A stretch of DNA of 41,024 nucleotides from Gammaproteobacteria bacterium (GTDB taxonomy: Bacteria; Pseudomonadota; Gammaproteobacteria; Eutrophobiales; Eutrophobiaceae): NCBI GenBank assembly GCA_021773235.1, contig JAJFKL010000002.1:1-41024 (forward strand), read 5' to 3'. Below the pieces are notes generated by a model. That model was given only the letters and a program-made list of their open reading frames with translations. It did no database searches and was not told where the DNA came from. Positions 24,066-33,025 of the stretch are shown piece after piece. Position 1 is the stretch's first letter. Every line of letters starts with the position of its first letter. Both the position numbers and the translations under genes were made by a program.

Positions 24066-25606
24066 TAATCAAGTCCTTGTATTGTGCCGCCTAATTCTGT
24101 TTCTTTCCCTAGCCCGAATTCTTGTGGTTTAATCTCTTCAGGAACCCAGCTGTTTAACATATCGTTTGGGTCTCCCCCTATATATTTAAAACCATTAATT
24201 ACATCTCCTTCCGTTAATCCCTCAAGAGATGTTCTTATTTCAGTCCCTACTGTTACTAAATCTAAGTCTCTACCTATGCGCATTACATCTTTTTCGTAGG
24301 ACCCATCGGTGTAATAATCTATTGGGTTTTTATTTGCTTCTTTATATTCTAATTCTCTATCCCTAGTTAAAGCTTCTAATTCTATATAGGCTTTAGAAAA
24401 ACCTGGTATCATCTGAGCTACTACAGGTGGTACGCCCATAGTTCCCGGTACATTCCTTAAAGATTCTCCTCTTACGGCTTTAAGAGCTGAGCCTCCTTCT
24501 TTAGCTTTTGTCATCCACCTTTCATAGTCAGTGCCTGACATAGGCCTGCTAGGGTCAGCCATTATTTCTGTTAATTCTTTAGGTGTTATCGAATCTAGTC
24601 TAGACACAACATCTAACGCAACGTCAGGTGATGTAGATACAGAACCTATCTTAGCGTTATTTTCTATTATAGTATAAAGACCGCTTACTTGTGCTGGCGT
24701 TAATACAGGGTCTCCGTCTTTATGAGTTTGTAATGCTAACTCAGTCACCTGGCTAGCTGTTAATACTTCATCAGGGTTACTAGAATGCGCTGCTATAATA
24801 GCATCATTCATAACTGTGTTACTTGTTATAGATTTTTGTTTAGTAAATTCTGCTTCTTTAATTCTTTCTTCTGCAGCTAATCCTTTTATTCTGGTATTAG
24901 CTTGCCCCATGAGTACTGCTTTATTATCTGCTTCTATATATTCGTCTAGTTCTCCGTCCGCTAATAATTTTTTAGCGCCTGCAGGGTCTAGCTCTATGTA
25001 CCCTCTCGCTGCATTCTTAGCAGCTTCTGCGTTTAGCTGCCTCTTTAATTCAGTTTTTAAATTAGGTGGTATATCTAGTTCATCTACAAAATTATTTTGT
25101 TCAGATACTATGTCTAAAAACACTTCGGGTGTTTGTTGTAATATAACGCCATTCGATTGCATTATCTGTGTTGAAGCATCTTTAGCCGCTTTATTAACTA
25201 ATGATACATCATGTGTTCTAGCTTCGTGCATAGACGCAGCTCTTATATTAGCACTTGTGGTGTCTGCTAATATCCTTCCCCGCCTAGTCTCCCTGTCGCT
25301 CCTTATAGCACTTGTTTCTTCTTCAAGGATTTCTTTAGTTCTATCAGCTAAAGGTTGCCCATCTAATTTTAACTCATCTAATCTAGCCCTTATTCTTTCC
25401 CTTGACTGGGCTGCATCTCTGTACGTATTTATTAAATCACGTTGTTCATTAGCTTGCAATATTCTGCTTGATTCTTTAGCTAAAGCTTTACCTGCATTCG
25501 TTAATTCTTTTGCACTTCTGCCTCCGAAGTCATTTTCGTTAGCTCGAGCTGAAGCGGGGACAATGTTTGGCCCTGGTTGCGCTGTGTAATTTTTAAATGT
25601 ACCCAT
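24065..25606 (-). CDS. Internal virion protein (gp15-like position)
   Basis: The 513-residue protein is strongly helical and charged, with long stretches of E/K/R/A (residues 30-260) as in inner-core proteins that form the ejection tube. It lies between the gp14-like and gp16-like genes and overlaps the latter by one base. No sequence signature is recognised, so the assignment rests on order and composition. Confidence 0.72.
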   Translation of the reverse strand: MGTFKNYTAQPGPNIVPASARANENDFGGRSAKELTNAGKALAKESSRILQANEQRDLINTYRDAAQSRERIRARLDELKLDGQPLADRTKEILEEETSAIRSDRETRRGRILADTTSANIRAASMHEARTHDVSLVNKAAKDASTQIMQSNGVILQQTPEVFLDIVSEQNNFVDELDIPPNLKTELKRQLNAEAAKNAARGYIELDPAGAKKLLADGELDEYIEADNKAVLMGQANTRIKGLAAEERIKEAEFTKQKSITSNTVMNDAIIAAHSSNPDEVLTASQVTELALQTHKDGDPVLTPAQVSGLYTIIENNAKIGSVSTSPDVALDVVSRLDSITPKELTEIMADPSRPMSGTDYERWMTKAKEGGSALKAVRGESLRNVPGTMGVPPVVAQMIPGFSKAYIELEALTRDRELEYKEANKNPIDYYTDGSYEKDVMRIGRDLDLVTVGTEIRTSLEGLTEGDVINGFKYIGGDPNDMLNSWVPEEIKPQEFGLGKETELGGTIQGLD

Positions 25607-25607
25607 A

Positions 25608-26090
25608 TTAAGTCCTAGTTAATTTACTCTCACCATAAATAGCCCCATACTGTGATGCACCTTTCGTTGCTCCACCTAGTAAAGCGGACCCAGCTTTGTA
25701 ACGGCTTGCTGTTACGGCTTCTTCTCCCCTTCTCCTTTCTAGATAAGCGGTGTCAGTGTATCCTAATGACCTTAATTCTCCTGCATAGATAGCATTCTGC
25801 TTGTCTAGTTCACCTTGGGACACTACATCACCTAATACGTCAATAGCGCTCCCTTCTTGCTTTATCCCTGCCCCACCTATGGCTGCAATTATCTTACCTC
25901 TTCTCAGATAATTTTCTCGACTTATCCTTTCAGATTCACCTATAGCTTGCTGCCTTACTATTTTAGCATCTCGGTCTGCAAGGTCAGCATTATAATTGTG
26001 TGATGCTTGCTCAGATTTACCCTGACGGAGAGCTCCTACTACAGAAACTACCGTACTTATGGCTGCGAAAATTAGTGGTGCTGCGGCCAT
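25608..26090 (-). CDS. Internal virion protein (gp14-like)
   Basis: The N-terminal hydrophobic helix (APLIFAAISTVVSVVGALRQG) followed by NYNADLADRDAKIVRQQA and a glycine-rich IIAAIGGAGI segment is typical of gp14-like membrane-inserting ejection proteins. At 160 residues it is of expected size. It overlaps the GNAT-like gene by one base, showing a compact virion operon. Confidence 0.78.
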   Translation of the reverse strand: MAAAPLIFAAISTVVSVVGALRQGKSEQASHNYNADLADRDAKIVRQQAIGESERISRENYLRRGKIIAAIGGAGIKQEGSAIDVLGDVVSQGELDKQNAIYAGELRSLGYTDTAYLERRRGEEAVTASRYKAGSALLGGATKGASQYGAIYGESKLTRT

Positions 26091-26539
26091 TATTTATTTA
26101 TCCTTACGTAAGCAATATGGTCCTCACCTTCTGGTCCATATTCTTTTAATATTCCTGGTTCATTTTCTATATAGAAGCCTAATATTCGTGCCCATCTATG
26201 GCCAGGTTTAAAGTCAGCTCTCACTGTCATGTCTATGCGCCCTTTTATATCCGGTATAAAAGCTAATAATATTTTAGTTAACCTCACCATATATTTTGCT
26301 GAGCGTTTTGTAACGAACATCCACCCTAAATGCCTACCTTCCCATTGTTTTATAAAACCCCCGCAGGCTATTACTTCTCCTCCCCCATCAAACAGGGTCC
26401 AACAATCGTGCTGCTCTAAAGCATAGCTGGCTTCTTTGTTAACTACTTCGCTCCCGAAACCATCCACTGCATCAGTGCTATCTAGAGCATCCATATGCCA
26501 CGCTTCGAAAGGTACTAATTTTATGTCTTTATGAGTCAT
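26090..26539 (-). CDS. GNAT-like protein in the T7 gp13 position
   Basis: The layout, with VIACGGF in the central strand, LGWMFV, and late PGHRWARILGFYIE before GPEGEDHIAYVRI, fits the acetyltransferase-like fold of T7 gp13-type internal virion proteins. It lies between tail tubular B and the gp14-like gene, as gp13 does. Whether it is catalytic is unknown. It overlaps tail tubular B by 11 bases. Confidence 0.72.
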   Translation of the reverse strand: MTHKDIKLVPFEAWHMDALDSTDAVDGFGSEVVNKEASYALEQHDCWTLFDGGGEVIACGGFIKQWEGRHLGWMFVTKRSAKYMVRLTKILLAFIPDIKGRIDMTVRADFKPGHRWARILGFYIENEPGILKEYGPEGEDHIAYVRINK

Positions 26540-28826
26540 CTTCAGTTGTGCCTTGTGGCATTATAGCCAGTACAGTAGCGGGTGCTGTCGTGTCTGCTCT
26601 AAAGTATATCTGTCCTAATCTATCTGTTTGTGACTCAAAAGGTTTTCTTACGACACCTGTAAAAACTTGTGTCGCTTCTCCCCAGTTTGCTCCCCATTTT
26701 CTAACTAATATTTCAGTGAGGCTGTTTGCATCTTTACCATACTTCAAGCCTAACGTATCCATTAGCCAAAAGCCTACCCTATTTATTTTTTTCTTTTTAC
26801 CTTGAGAGGACCCATCTCTCGAGCCTCCATCAAAAGGCATGAGCTCTCCATCACTATTAAAGCCATAACCTAAAGTGACTACGCTATATGTAGAATTTAG
26901 AGTTACAGTTCCGTTAGTCACTGTTACGTCCGGGTGTACTGTCCCGTCAGCCCACACTGATAAAGTTTCCCCCTCTAGGTAGTGCAATCCCGTTATCGTA
27001 TTTGCTGCTGGGCTTAATACATACGTTGCTCCACAATCTACGTGGAAAGCATCTATCTGGTCATCTCCACTTTCCCACACTTTAGATACTACTTCTATGT
27101 ACCTCTCTGTAATACCATTAATGTACCTCTTTACTATAACATATAACTCATCATATGTTCCGTCATTCGAAGGTATAACTTCTATGCTTTCTATCTGGGC
27201 TATAGCTCCGCCTGCTGTCCCAGGTCCCGTTAGTGTGTTTCGTGACCAGGCTAACACGTTCTGGTCCCTTACGTAGGTGAAAGCTAGCAGGACTCCATCT
27301 GTCCTCCGGGCCCATATTATGGATTGAGGTTCTTGCTGGTACGTTAAATAGTCTATCCCTGGCCGGGTTACATGCTCTGAAAGTAGGGTCATGTCTGGTG
27401 ACCGGAAGCCATCAGACTCAAACACGTAGGCTAATTCTCTTAACTTACGACCTGACTTCTGTATGTATAGAACAGCATTACCCACCTTAACCGGTTGAGC
27501 GTCTTTACTGCCGTAAGTAGAAGATTGCTTAGCTGTTATATTAGAGGGCGTGAGGGCTTCTCCTAAAGATGAAGGTCGGACCACCCACTCTCCTCCTATA
27601 GAACCTACTAATAATCCTTTTTCATCTATTTGTAGCCATTTAATAATGTTTATCTGACCACCTGCTAAAGTGAAAGAAATGGCATTATCGTCAGCTACTG
27701 TCCCGTCCGGTGCAGTCGGTGTGAAATCAGCATACAGTGCTGTCTTAGAACCGTCTATCCTTAACCCTGCTGTCTCGGCTCCTGCTAGCCATAATCTATC
27801 CTCATAAAAAACACCTGTAGTAGGGTGCCCTGTGGTGTCTGAAAACACACCTAAGCGCCAGTCTGCTGTGGCTGTTCCAGCAGAAGCGTTAGGTCCGAAT
27901 ATTGTAGCTGTAATAGCTGTAGTGCTGGCCCTTGCAGTTATTTCAAGCCACGTCCAATTTCCTGCAGGGTCTTTCCACCTTATTAATCTTCCTACATCTG
28001 TTGTCAGAAATCCTTGTCCTTGATTTATATCGGTTACTGCAGAGGCTGTTACTGTTACGCTCCCTGACGTACCACTCAATGTTAAAGTTGTGGTGCCTGC
28101 ATTTAAGGCTAGATAAGGTCCGTCTATGAAAGACACATTAGCTAATGTCCAAGAAAGGGCAGCTGTTCTCGTTAATGTAGTAACCGCAAAATCTGTATGG
28201 AATAAATATAGTTCATCTGCAGATTGTTGAAAATTAATTCCCTTAACATCTGTCTCTTCATACGTGGTTACTATTTCAAATATCTCAGCAACAGAGCCGC
28301 CTGTACTATATGCATCGAAATTAGTTGTATCTATGTTCGTACCATAAATATCTGTTATTTCAAAAGTATTGGTCGTTTGGTTAGCTACTATTACTTCTCT
28401 TTCATTAAGCTGAGTTACGCCTCCTCCGTCCACTATAAGAAGCCTATCACCATTGCTGTACCCATGACCTGCTATTGTTATCACTCCTGGGTTCGCTGCT
28501 GTTATACCTGTTATGGTTTGAGCTGCATTAGTGAGTATTCCCCCTTGAGTGAAGAATCTTATATAAAGGTGCCCAAACTCTAGCATGTATGCTTGCGCTG
28601 CATTGAACTGAAACCTTATTAAGCGTGACTCTCTCGTTCCTCCAAACTTGGTTGCCTTAAGGAAAGCAGAGCCTCCTCTTCGTGTCCAAGCTCCTTGTGC
28701 TAATAAAAGTGCATCAGTGCACGTTGCTAATCCAGAAGCTGTCTTGTCGACGTCTTGCCTTCCTAGCATAAGAGGTGATAATTCTCCCGCATTAAAAGCG
28801 TGTTGCTGTACACTTGCCTTTGTCAT
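26529..28826 (-). CDS. Tail tubular protein B (gp12-like nozzle)
   Basis: The N-terminal FNAGELSPLMLGRQDVDKTASGL is the hallmark start of podovirus tail-nozzle proteins. The 765 residues are beta-rich throughout, matching the family length. It should form the tail nozzle below the gp11-like gatekeeper. It precedes the internal virion genes, as in T7. Confidence 0.88.
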   Translation of the reverse strand: MTKASVQQHAFNAGELSPLMLGRQDVDKTASGLATCTDALLLAQGAWTRRGGSAFLKATKFGGTRESRLIRFQFNAAQAYMLEFGHLYIRFFTQGGILTNAAQTITGITAANPGVITIAGHGYSNGDRLLIVDGGGVTQLNEREVIVANQTTNTFEITDIYGTNIDTTNFDAYSTGGSVAEIFEIVTTYEETDVKGINFQQSADELYLFHTDFAVTTLTRTAALSWTLANVSFIDGPYLALNAGTTTLTLSGTSGSVTVTASAVTDINQGQGFLTTDVGRLIRWKDPAGNWTWLEITARASTTAITATIFGPNASAGTATADWRLGVFSDTTGHPTTGVFYEDRLWLAGAETAGLRIDGSKTALYADFTPTAPDGTVADDNAISFTLAGGQINIIKWLQIDEKGLLVGSIGGEWVVRPSSLGEALTPSNITAKQSSTYGSKDAQPVKVGNAVLYIQKSGRKLRELAYVFESDGFRSPDMTLLSEHVTRPGIDYLTYQQEPQSIIWARRTDGVLLAFTYVRDQNVLAWSRNTLTGPGTAGGAIAQIESIEVIPSNDGTYDELYVIVKRYINGITERYIEVVSKVWESGDDQIDAFHVDCGATYVLSPAANTITGLHYLEGETLSVWADGTVHPDVTVTNGTVTLNSTYSVVTLGYGFNSDGELMPFDGGSRDGSSQGKKKKINRVGFWLMDTLGLKYGKDANSLTEILVRKWGANWGEATQVFTGVVRKPFESQTDRLGQIYFRADTTAPATVLAIMPQGTTEDDS

Positions 28827-28828
28827 GC

Positions 28829-29407
28829 TTAATACCTAGCTAATAACCAATCATCTTCTAGAGGTATTTGAGAATCATTTTCTAAAGCGTTGACTTGCCT
28901 AGCTGAAGCTATTTCTTCTTTGAAGTCCATTACTAAATCATTTTTTCGTTTGTTACTTCCAGTAACATCTAAACATGTTTCCTTTGCTATTAATGTAGCG
29001 AGTGCTTCATCAAATGATGGGTCAAACAAAGCGGTATCTGTTACCTTCGCTATGTATCTGAATTGGAGTGGAGAAGAATCCTCTGTGACAATATAATCGC
29101 CTTCTATTGTCCAGTCGTGGCGGACATCTTGCTCAGATGATTCTTTGTTACGCATAAGACGTAAAAAATCATTTGGCTTTTGATACCTGTTCAGCGTCCC
29201 ATAAGCTGTCTGCTCTGTTTGAGCGGCGATAGATGCCCTGGCTTTACAAAAATTCCAGGTATATATTCTTTGGAGTTTATCTCTGAGGGGAGCGTAAGCA
29301 GTGTTCATGCTTCGCGCATTAGGGCTGTCTTCGTCAAGTGCCTCAATACCTGACTCACCTAATTTTTGGAGTGCTCGGTTTACTAGGGAGACCTCAGATG
29401 TAGCCAT
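28829..29407 (-). CDS. Tail tubular protein A (gp11-like gatekeeper)
   Basis: The start SEVSLVNRALQKLGE and the following ALDEDSPNARSMNTAYAPLRDKLQR-type segment are typical of T7 gp11 family proteins. At 192 residues the size matches. It should attach to the portal and hold the nozzle. It lies two bases upstream of gp12-like in transcription order. Confidence 0.88.
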   Translation of the reverse strand: MATSEVSLVNRALQKLGESGIEALDEDSPNARSMNTAYAPLRDKLQRIYTWNFCKARASIAAQTEQTAYGTLNRYQKPNDFLRLMRNKESSEQDVRHDWTIEGDYIVTEDSSPLQFRYIAKVTDTALFDPSFDEALATLIAKETCLDVTGSNKRKNDLVMDFKEEIASARQVNALENDSQIPLEDDWLLARY

Positions 29408-29424
29408 TTAATGGCCTCCTTTAA

Positions 29425-29757
29425 TTAATTTATTGCTTTAAATAGAAATGATGCGTCTATATCAGTTCCAGTTCCGCCTGTTGTCTCGGGCCGGTAGCTT
29501 AGTGCCTGGTGGGTTGGGCTTACAATACCCGCTGCTGTTATACCTGTAGCTTCTATATCTTCGAAATCAGTACCATTGATAGAACCTTGCACTTTGAAAG
29601 TCCCGCCCCCAAAAGTTCCGGTTGCTTGCGCTGCTACGAATTCGTACCCTACAGGCGGGACATAAGGGGAGCCCCCATCCGCATTACCTATCGCTTCCCA
29701 GGTAACAACTATGTACCCATGCTGCCTATCTTGTGACGCTATCGCTATAGTTGCCAT
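29425..29757 (-). CDS. Structural-region hypothetical protein, 110 aa
   Basis: Beta-rich, glycine/threonine-rich sequence with a GTFKVQGSINGTDFEDIE segment suggests a small jelly-roll or Ig-like decoration domain. It lies between the capsid and tail tubular genes, so a head or neck role is likely. No family is recognised. Confidence 0.65.
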   Translation of the reverse strand: MATIAIASQDRQHGYIVVTWEAIGNADGGSPYVPPVGYEFVAAQATGTFGGGTFKVQGSINGTDFEDIEATGITAAGIVSPTHQALSYRPETTGGTGTDIDASFLFKAIN

Positions 29758-29760
29758 ATA

Positions 29761-29997
29761 TTAAGAACTCGTTGTTACGGGCCATACTTTAGCGTTTTCA
29801 ATCCGCTTCTTTATAAGGTCCAATGCTGCTAACAATCTCTGCTTACCTTCTAAAGTAGAACCATATACTGCATCGTCAAACACAACCTGTGCAGTTTGAC
29901 TTCCTGATAGAGTCCCACCGGACGCAGCAAAAACCACATCACTACCTACGAGTTGTGGACCATCAGCTGCTACTATTCCTGCGTATCGTGTTGCCAT
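29761..29997 (-). CDS. Structural-region hypothetical protein, 78 aa
   Basis: The product has a beta-like first half (LVGSDVVFAASGGTLSGSQ) and a helical second half (LLAALDLIKKRIENA). It has a clear GAGGTGAAG ribosome binding site. It probably belongs to the head/neck set by position; function is unknown. Confidence 0.62.
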   Translation of the reverse strand: MATRYAGIVAADGPQLVGSDVVFAASGGTLSGSQTAQVVFDDAVYGSTLEGKQRLLAALDLIKKRIENAKVWPVTTSS

Positions 29998-30024
29998 TTA
30001 CTTCACCTCTTTATTTCTAGGCTT

Positions 30025-30063
30025 GGTGCTCCACCGGGGGTTTTCTTAACCCGGTTTCGCACC
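30025..30063 (-). other. Strong two-tier hairpin between head genes
   Basis: GGTGC/GCACC and ACCGGG/CCCGGT pair around an 11-base loop, with a symmetric three-base internal loop. No T-run follows on either strand. In the late mRNA it could be an RNase processing site or stabiliser that separates abundant capsid mRNA from downstream messages. Confidence 0.6.
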
Positions 30064-30080
30064 CGCTTCGAATTATTTCT

Positions 30081-30587
30081 TTATTCAGGAAGAACGTATT
30101 CTACCCACAAGCTAACTGTACCTGTAATGGCTGCTCCTGCTGAGGTAACATAAATATCAAATTCTTTAGATTTGTTATCCACGTTGTCTGCTAGACCTAG
30201 CTGCTCCCATAATGCTTTACCTGCATTTTCTGCAGCAATTATAGCTGATTCATACGTAATATCAGTACGAGCTACAGCGGCTGTTGCAACATCCAGAGCA
30301 CTAGCGAAGAAATCTGCATCTTCTACAGCCTCATCTTCTACATCGTACAAGCCTACATTGAGGGTAGCACCGATTCCTTGGTCATCACTAGCGTACTCTA
30401 CTCGGGTAACACGCGCTCGTGCGGGTAATCGAATAAACCGGTACGTACTTCCTGCATCACCTCCTGCTGCTTCCAGGGTGGCGAAGGCAGCTCGTACAGA
30501 GCCACCTAGTTCTAATTGACTTGACTTAACGATAGGAGTTGCATCCGCATTAGTCACAGCCGTTGATTTAAGTGCTTCAGTAGCCAT
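30081..30587 (-). CDS. Capsid-associated (decoration-like) hypothetical protein
   Basis: The 168-residue protein is alanine- and valine-rich with YRFIRLPARARVTRVEYASDD at the centre, a pattern seen in proteins encoded just after phage capsid genes. It begins 18 bases after the capsid stop with an AGGAGG ribosome binding site. A head decoration or stabilising role is inferred from position and likely high expression. Confidence 0.68.
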   Translation of the reverse strand: MATEALKSTAVTNADATPIVKSSQLELGGSVRAAFATLEAAGGDAGSTYRFIRLPARARVTRVEYASDDQGIGATLNVGLYDVEDEAVEDADFFASALDVATAAVARTDITYESAIIAAENAGKALWEQLGLADNVDNKSKEFDIYVTSAGAAITGTVSLWVEYVLPE

Positions 30588-30604
30588 TCTAATCTACCTC
30601 CTAA

Positions 30605-31492
30605 TTATATTTGGTCGTCGCAAAGAACTTGAATTACTTTGCCTTGTTGTAAGCGTGTCGCGCCTATGGTCTCGCATAGGTACACCTGCCAAGAGTTACT
30701 CTTGTCAGCCCGTTTGTCTACAGAAGCATTCAAGTCTTCCCAGATGCCTAAATGCACACCCGTTGGGGTCCAGATAGGGATTAAACGATTACCGCTCGTT
30801 ATGTTTAATCGCTCACTTATAATGAAGTCGATGCCCAGGAAGCGTTTAACGCGACCATTTTCTAACACAGGCTGACCACCATTAAAATCCTTGCTTGTAA
30901 CCTGGATTTCTTTAAGCAATGAATCATGCTCATAAGAAGAAATACCACCGAAGATTTGTTCGGTAACATCACCCTTATATGCGCCCATTAATTTTCGAAC
31001 TGCACTCTGCAGTTTCGCTACATTGATACTTGAAGCTGTACCACCTACATTCACACCTACCTGGTAATTAGTGGTATCGAATGCTTCTGCAGTCGTACCG
31101 TTTTCACCAGTGTTAGCTGATGCGAAAAATGCTGCGATAATTTCGTCATCGACTGCACGTTCCATCGCATTCTTACCGTTAATAGCGTAAGGGCTAGTAG
31201 GGTCGACAATCATTCGCAATTTATCTACGTTGTCGATAAGAGAGGCCCACTCATAATCAACGGGGTATACCCATCGTTTATCTTGTGGAACGTCTAAAAG
31301 GGGTGTATCAGCGTGGCGGCTTGTGCGCTTCACAGCTGATGTCGCGCCGAACTGTTCTACTGCACTACCTGCTTTACCAGTATAGCTATCAGTCGTCACA
31401 GCTCCACGAAAACGGGAACCTTCCTGTTGTAACAAAAGGTCAACCGTTGCTTTATATTCTTGCACAAAGGCAGTTGTAATTGAATCAGGCAT
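30605..31492 (-). CDS. Major capsid protein
   Basis: At 295 residues this has the size, position and composition of a podovirus HK97-fold capsid protein. Marks include RWVYPVDYEWASLIDNVDK, FGGISSYEHDSLLKE and RFLGIDFIISERL, typical of the Phage_capsid_3-like group. It lies downstream of the scaffold gene, and the GGAGGG ribosome binding site is strong, fitting high expression. Confidence 0.87.
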   Translation of the reverse strand: MPDSITTAFVQEYKATVDLLLQQEGSRFRGAVTTDSYTGKAGSAVEQFGATSAVKRTSRHADTPLLDVPQDKRWVYPVDYEWASLIDNVDKLRMIVDPTSPYAINGKNAMERAVDDEIIAAFFASANTGENGTTAEAFDTTNYQVGVNVGGTASSINVAKLQSAVRKLMGAYKGDVTEQIFGGISSYEHDSLLKEIQVTSKDFNGGQPVLENGRVKRFLGIDFIISERLNITSGNRLIPIWTPTGVHLGIWEDLNASVDKRADKSNSWQVYLCETIGATRLQQGKVIQVLCDDQI

Positions 31493-31584
31493 TATGCCCT
31501 CCTAACTTATATTCAAATTTAAAAGTAATAAACTATTTTCCTTTCAGCTTATCCTCTTAGGAGGGGCCTGATTCTTTAACTAAA

Positions 31585-31800
31585 TTATTTAGTCGCCTTT
31601 GCAGGTTGTGACTTTTTAGTTTTTTCTCCGTTTACAAAACAATTATACCATGAATCAGCGATAGCGTGTGCTGTTGCCGCAGCTTCCTTGTCTCCTGTCT
31701 TAACTCTAACTGCTGGAAGTTGGGCTGCTGCTTCAATCAATCTTAGACGAACTTCCGTATCATCTAAGATTTGACTGTTTATCATTATGTCTTCTGCCAT
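31585..31800 (-). CDS. Hypothetical protein between scaffold and capsid, 71 aa
   Basis: Helical in its first half, ending in a lysine-rich tail (KTKKSQPAKATK). It starts three bases after the scaffold stop. A head-assembly role is possible from position only. Confidence 0.6.
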   Translation of the reverse strand: MAEDIMINSQILDDTEVRLRLIEAAAQLPAVRVKTGDKEAAATAHAIADSWYNCFVNGEKTKKSQPAKATK

Positions 31801-31803
31801 AAT

Positions 31804-32688
31804 TTATTCCGGGTATGCGAGTTTAAATAAAGCAGCTTTCTTAGCGAGAGCTTCTTTGTGCGCCGGGTTACTCTTATTGACTAATGCAGCTTTTATATTA
31901 GGGTCGGTTAGCATATTAGCGTAGGCTGTCTTAGCTTCTGCAGGTGTCATCTGCCCATGGAATCCCTGACGTTCTATTTCTTCCCCTACAAAATTATCTT
32001 CACCTAGCTTAGTACCTAAGCCATTAAACAATTCCATAGTTTTTTGAAAGCCTACTTTAGCTTCTATAGCATCAACTACATCCTTTTCAAAACCTAATTG
32101 CTGGGCTGCGGTAGAGGCTAACTTCATTTGCCTTTCGTACCCACTGCCCCACTTTGTCTGGAGGCTCTTTTCTTCTATAGCATAATTAGTTTCATAATCT
32201 GCAGCTTGTTTTTCCATGATGCCAGCTACGTAAGCATTATTAGCGGCTACTAATTTTTCAGCTAGCGGTTGGGGTAATCCTATCTCGTGGAAAGTATTCT
32301 TCGCCCAGTCGATGTATCCTTCATCTACTGGAGTTCCATCTGGTATTTTAAAATCGTAACCTTCTGATTTTTCAGGTAAGCCTAATTTTGTGAGGACACC
32401 ACGGACTGTGGTATCATCTGCGTTGGTTGGTATTCTAAATATTTCGTCGGCAGGTGCACCTACCATCTTCTCTAAATTGAAAGCAGACTTAACTACTGAT
32501 TCTGTGTTCGCCCAGCCTTTACCTTCAGCCCAGGTTTTAAGTTCTGCATCCTGGATTGAGTCTGTTATCGTTGGTGTCTCTCCTGGTGCAGGTGGTGTCT
32601 CTCCTGGTGCTGCCGGGGCTGCCCCTGGTTCGCCTTCCTGATAAAAATTGTTCAAATGGCCTGCTAAAAATTTGTTTACTAAATTCAT
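31804..32688 (-). CDS. Scaffolding protein
   Basis: The proline- and alanine-rich N-terminal region (GAAPAAPGETPPAPGETP) is followed by acidic, helical sequence with a helical C-terminus rich in lysine, typical of podovirus scaffold or capsid-assembly proteins. It lies between the portal region and the capsid gene. At 294 residues it matches T7 gp9-like sizes. Confidence 0.8.
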   Translation of the reverse strand: MNLVNKFLAGHLNNFYQEGEPGAAPAAPGETPPAPGETPTITDSIQDAELKTWAEGKGWANTESVVKSAFNLEKMVGAPADEIFRIPTNADDTTVRGVLTKLGLPEKSEGYDFKIPDGTPVDEGYIDWAKNTFHEIGLPQPLAEKLVAANNAYVAGIMEKQAADYETNYAIEEKSLQTKWGSGYERQMKLASTAAQQLGFEKDVVDAIEAKVGFQKTMELFNGLGTKLGEDNFVGEEIERQGFHGQMTPAEAKTAYANMLTDPNIKAALVNKSNPAHKEALAKKAALFKLAYPE

Positions 32689-32725
32689 CTGTTCTCGCTC
32701 CTTAGAGTTATGAGATTATAATATT

Positions 32726-33025
32726 TTATTGTTGACTATCCTCTGATTGTACCACAATAGTTTTACTGTCAGCTGCACCGGTTACTAGTTCATATATTTC
32801 ATCCTGTGTTAATTTTAAATGATTCTGTATGCGGAGCCACACTTCTCTCCGACCATTAAGTGCCTGTCCTACCCTTTCATCTTCGTGGAATGTAGTCTCT
32901 GCAGCTCGACAAAATGTTGCTAGGTCCCGCAGTACTTCTTCTGCTAAAGGTCCGTCAAAGGTGACTTTATATGCATGCTGCCTACGAAATATAAAATTCT
33001 TCAGTGAGTCGACTAGCTTACTCAT
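32726..33025 (-). CDS. Bbp19-like protein
   Basis: The core AYKVTFDGPLAEEVLRDLATFCRA...TTFHEDERV...GRREVWLRIQ matches the Bbp19-like domain found next to portals of BPP-1-type phages. It overlaps the portal gene by eight bases. The role is unknown, presumably in head assembly. It is the best single clue to BPP-1-related podoviruses. Confidence 0.8.
   Translation of the reverse strand: MSKLVDSLKNFIFRRQHAYKVTFDGPLAEEVLRDLATFCRAAETTFHEDERVGQALNGRREVWLRIQNHLKLTQDEIYELVTGAADSKTIVVQSEDSQQ

Noticed and set aside
24816..25589. Long plus-strand open frame opposite the internal virion gene
   Set aside because: It is a shadow of the minus-strand gene, with serine/leucine-rich low-complexity translation and no ribosome binding site.
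31493..31584. Terminator or promoter in the gap before the capsid gene
   Set aside because: Only a short weak hairpin without U-tract and no convincing -35/-10 pair.
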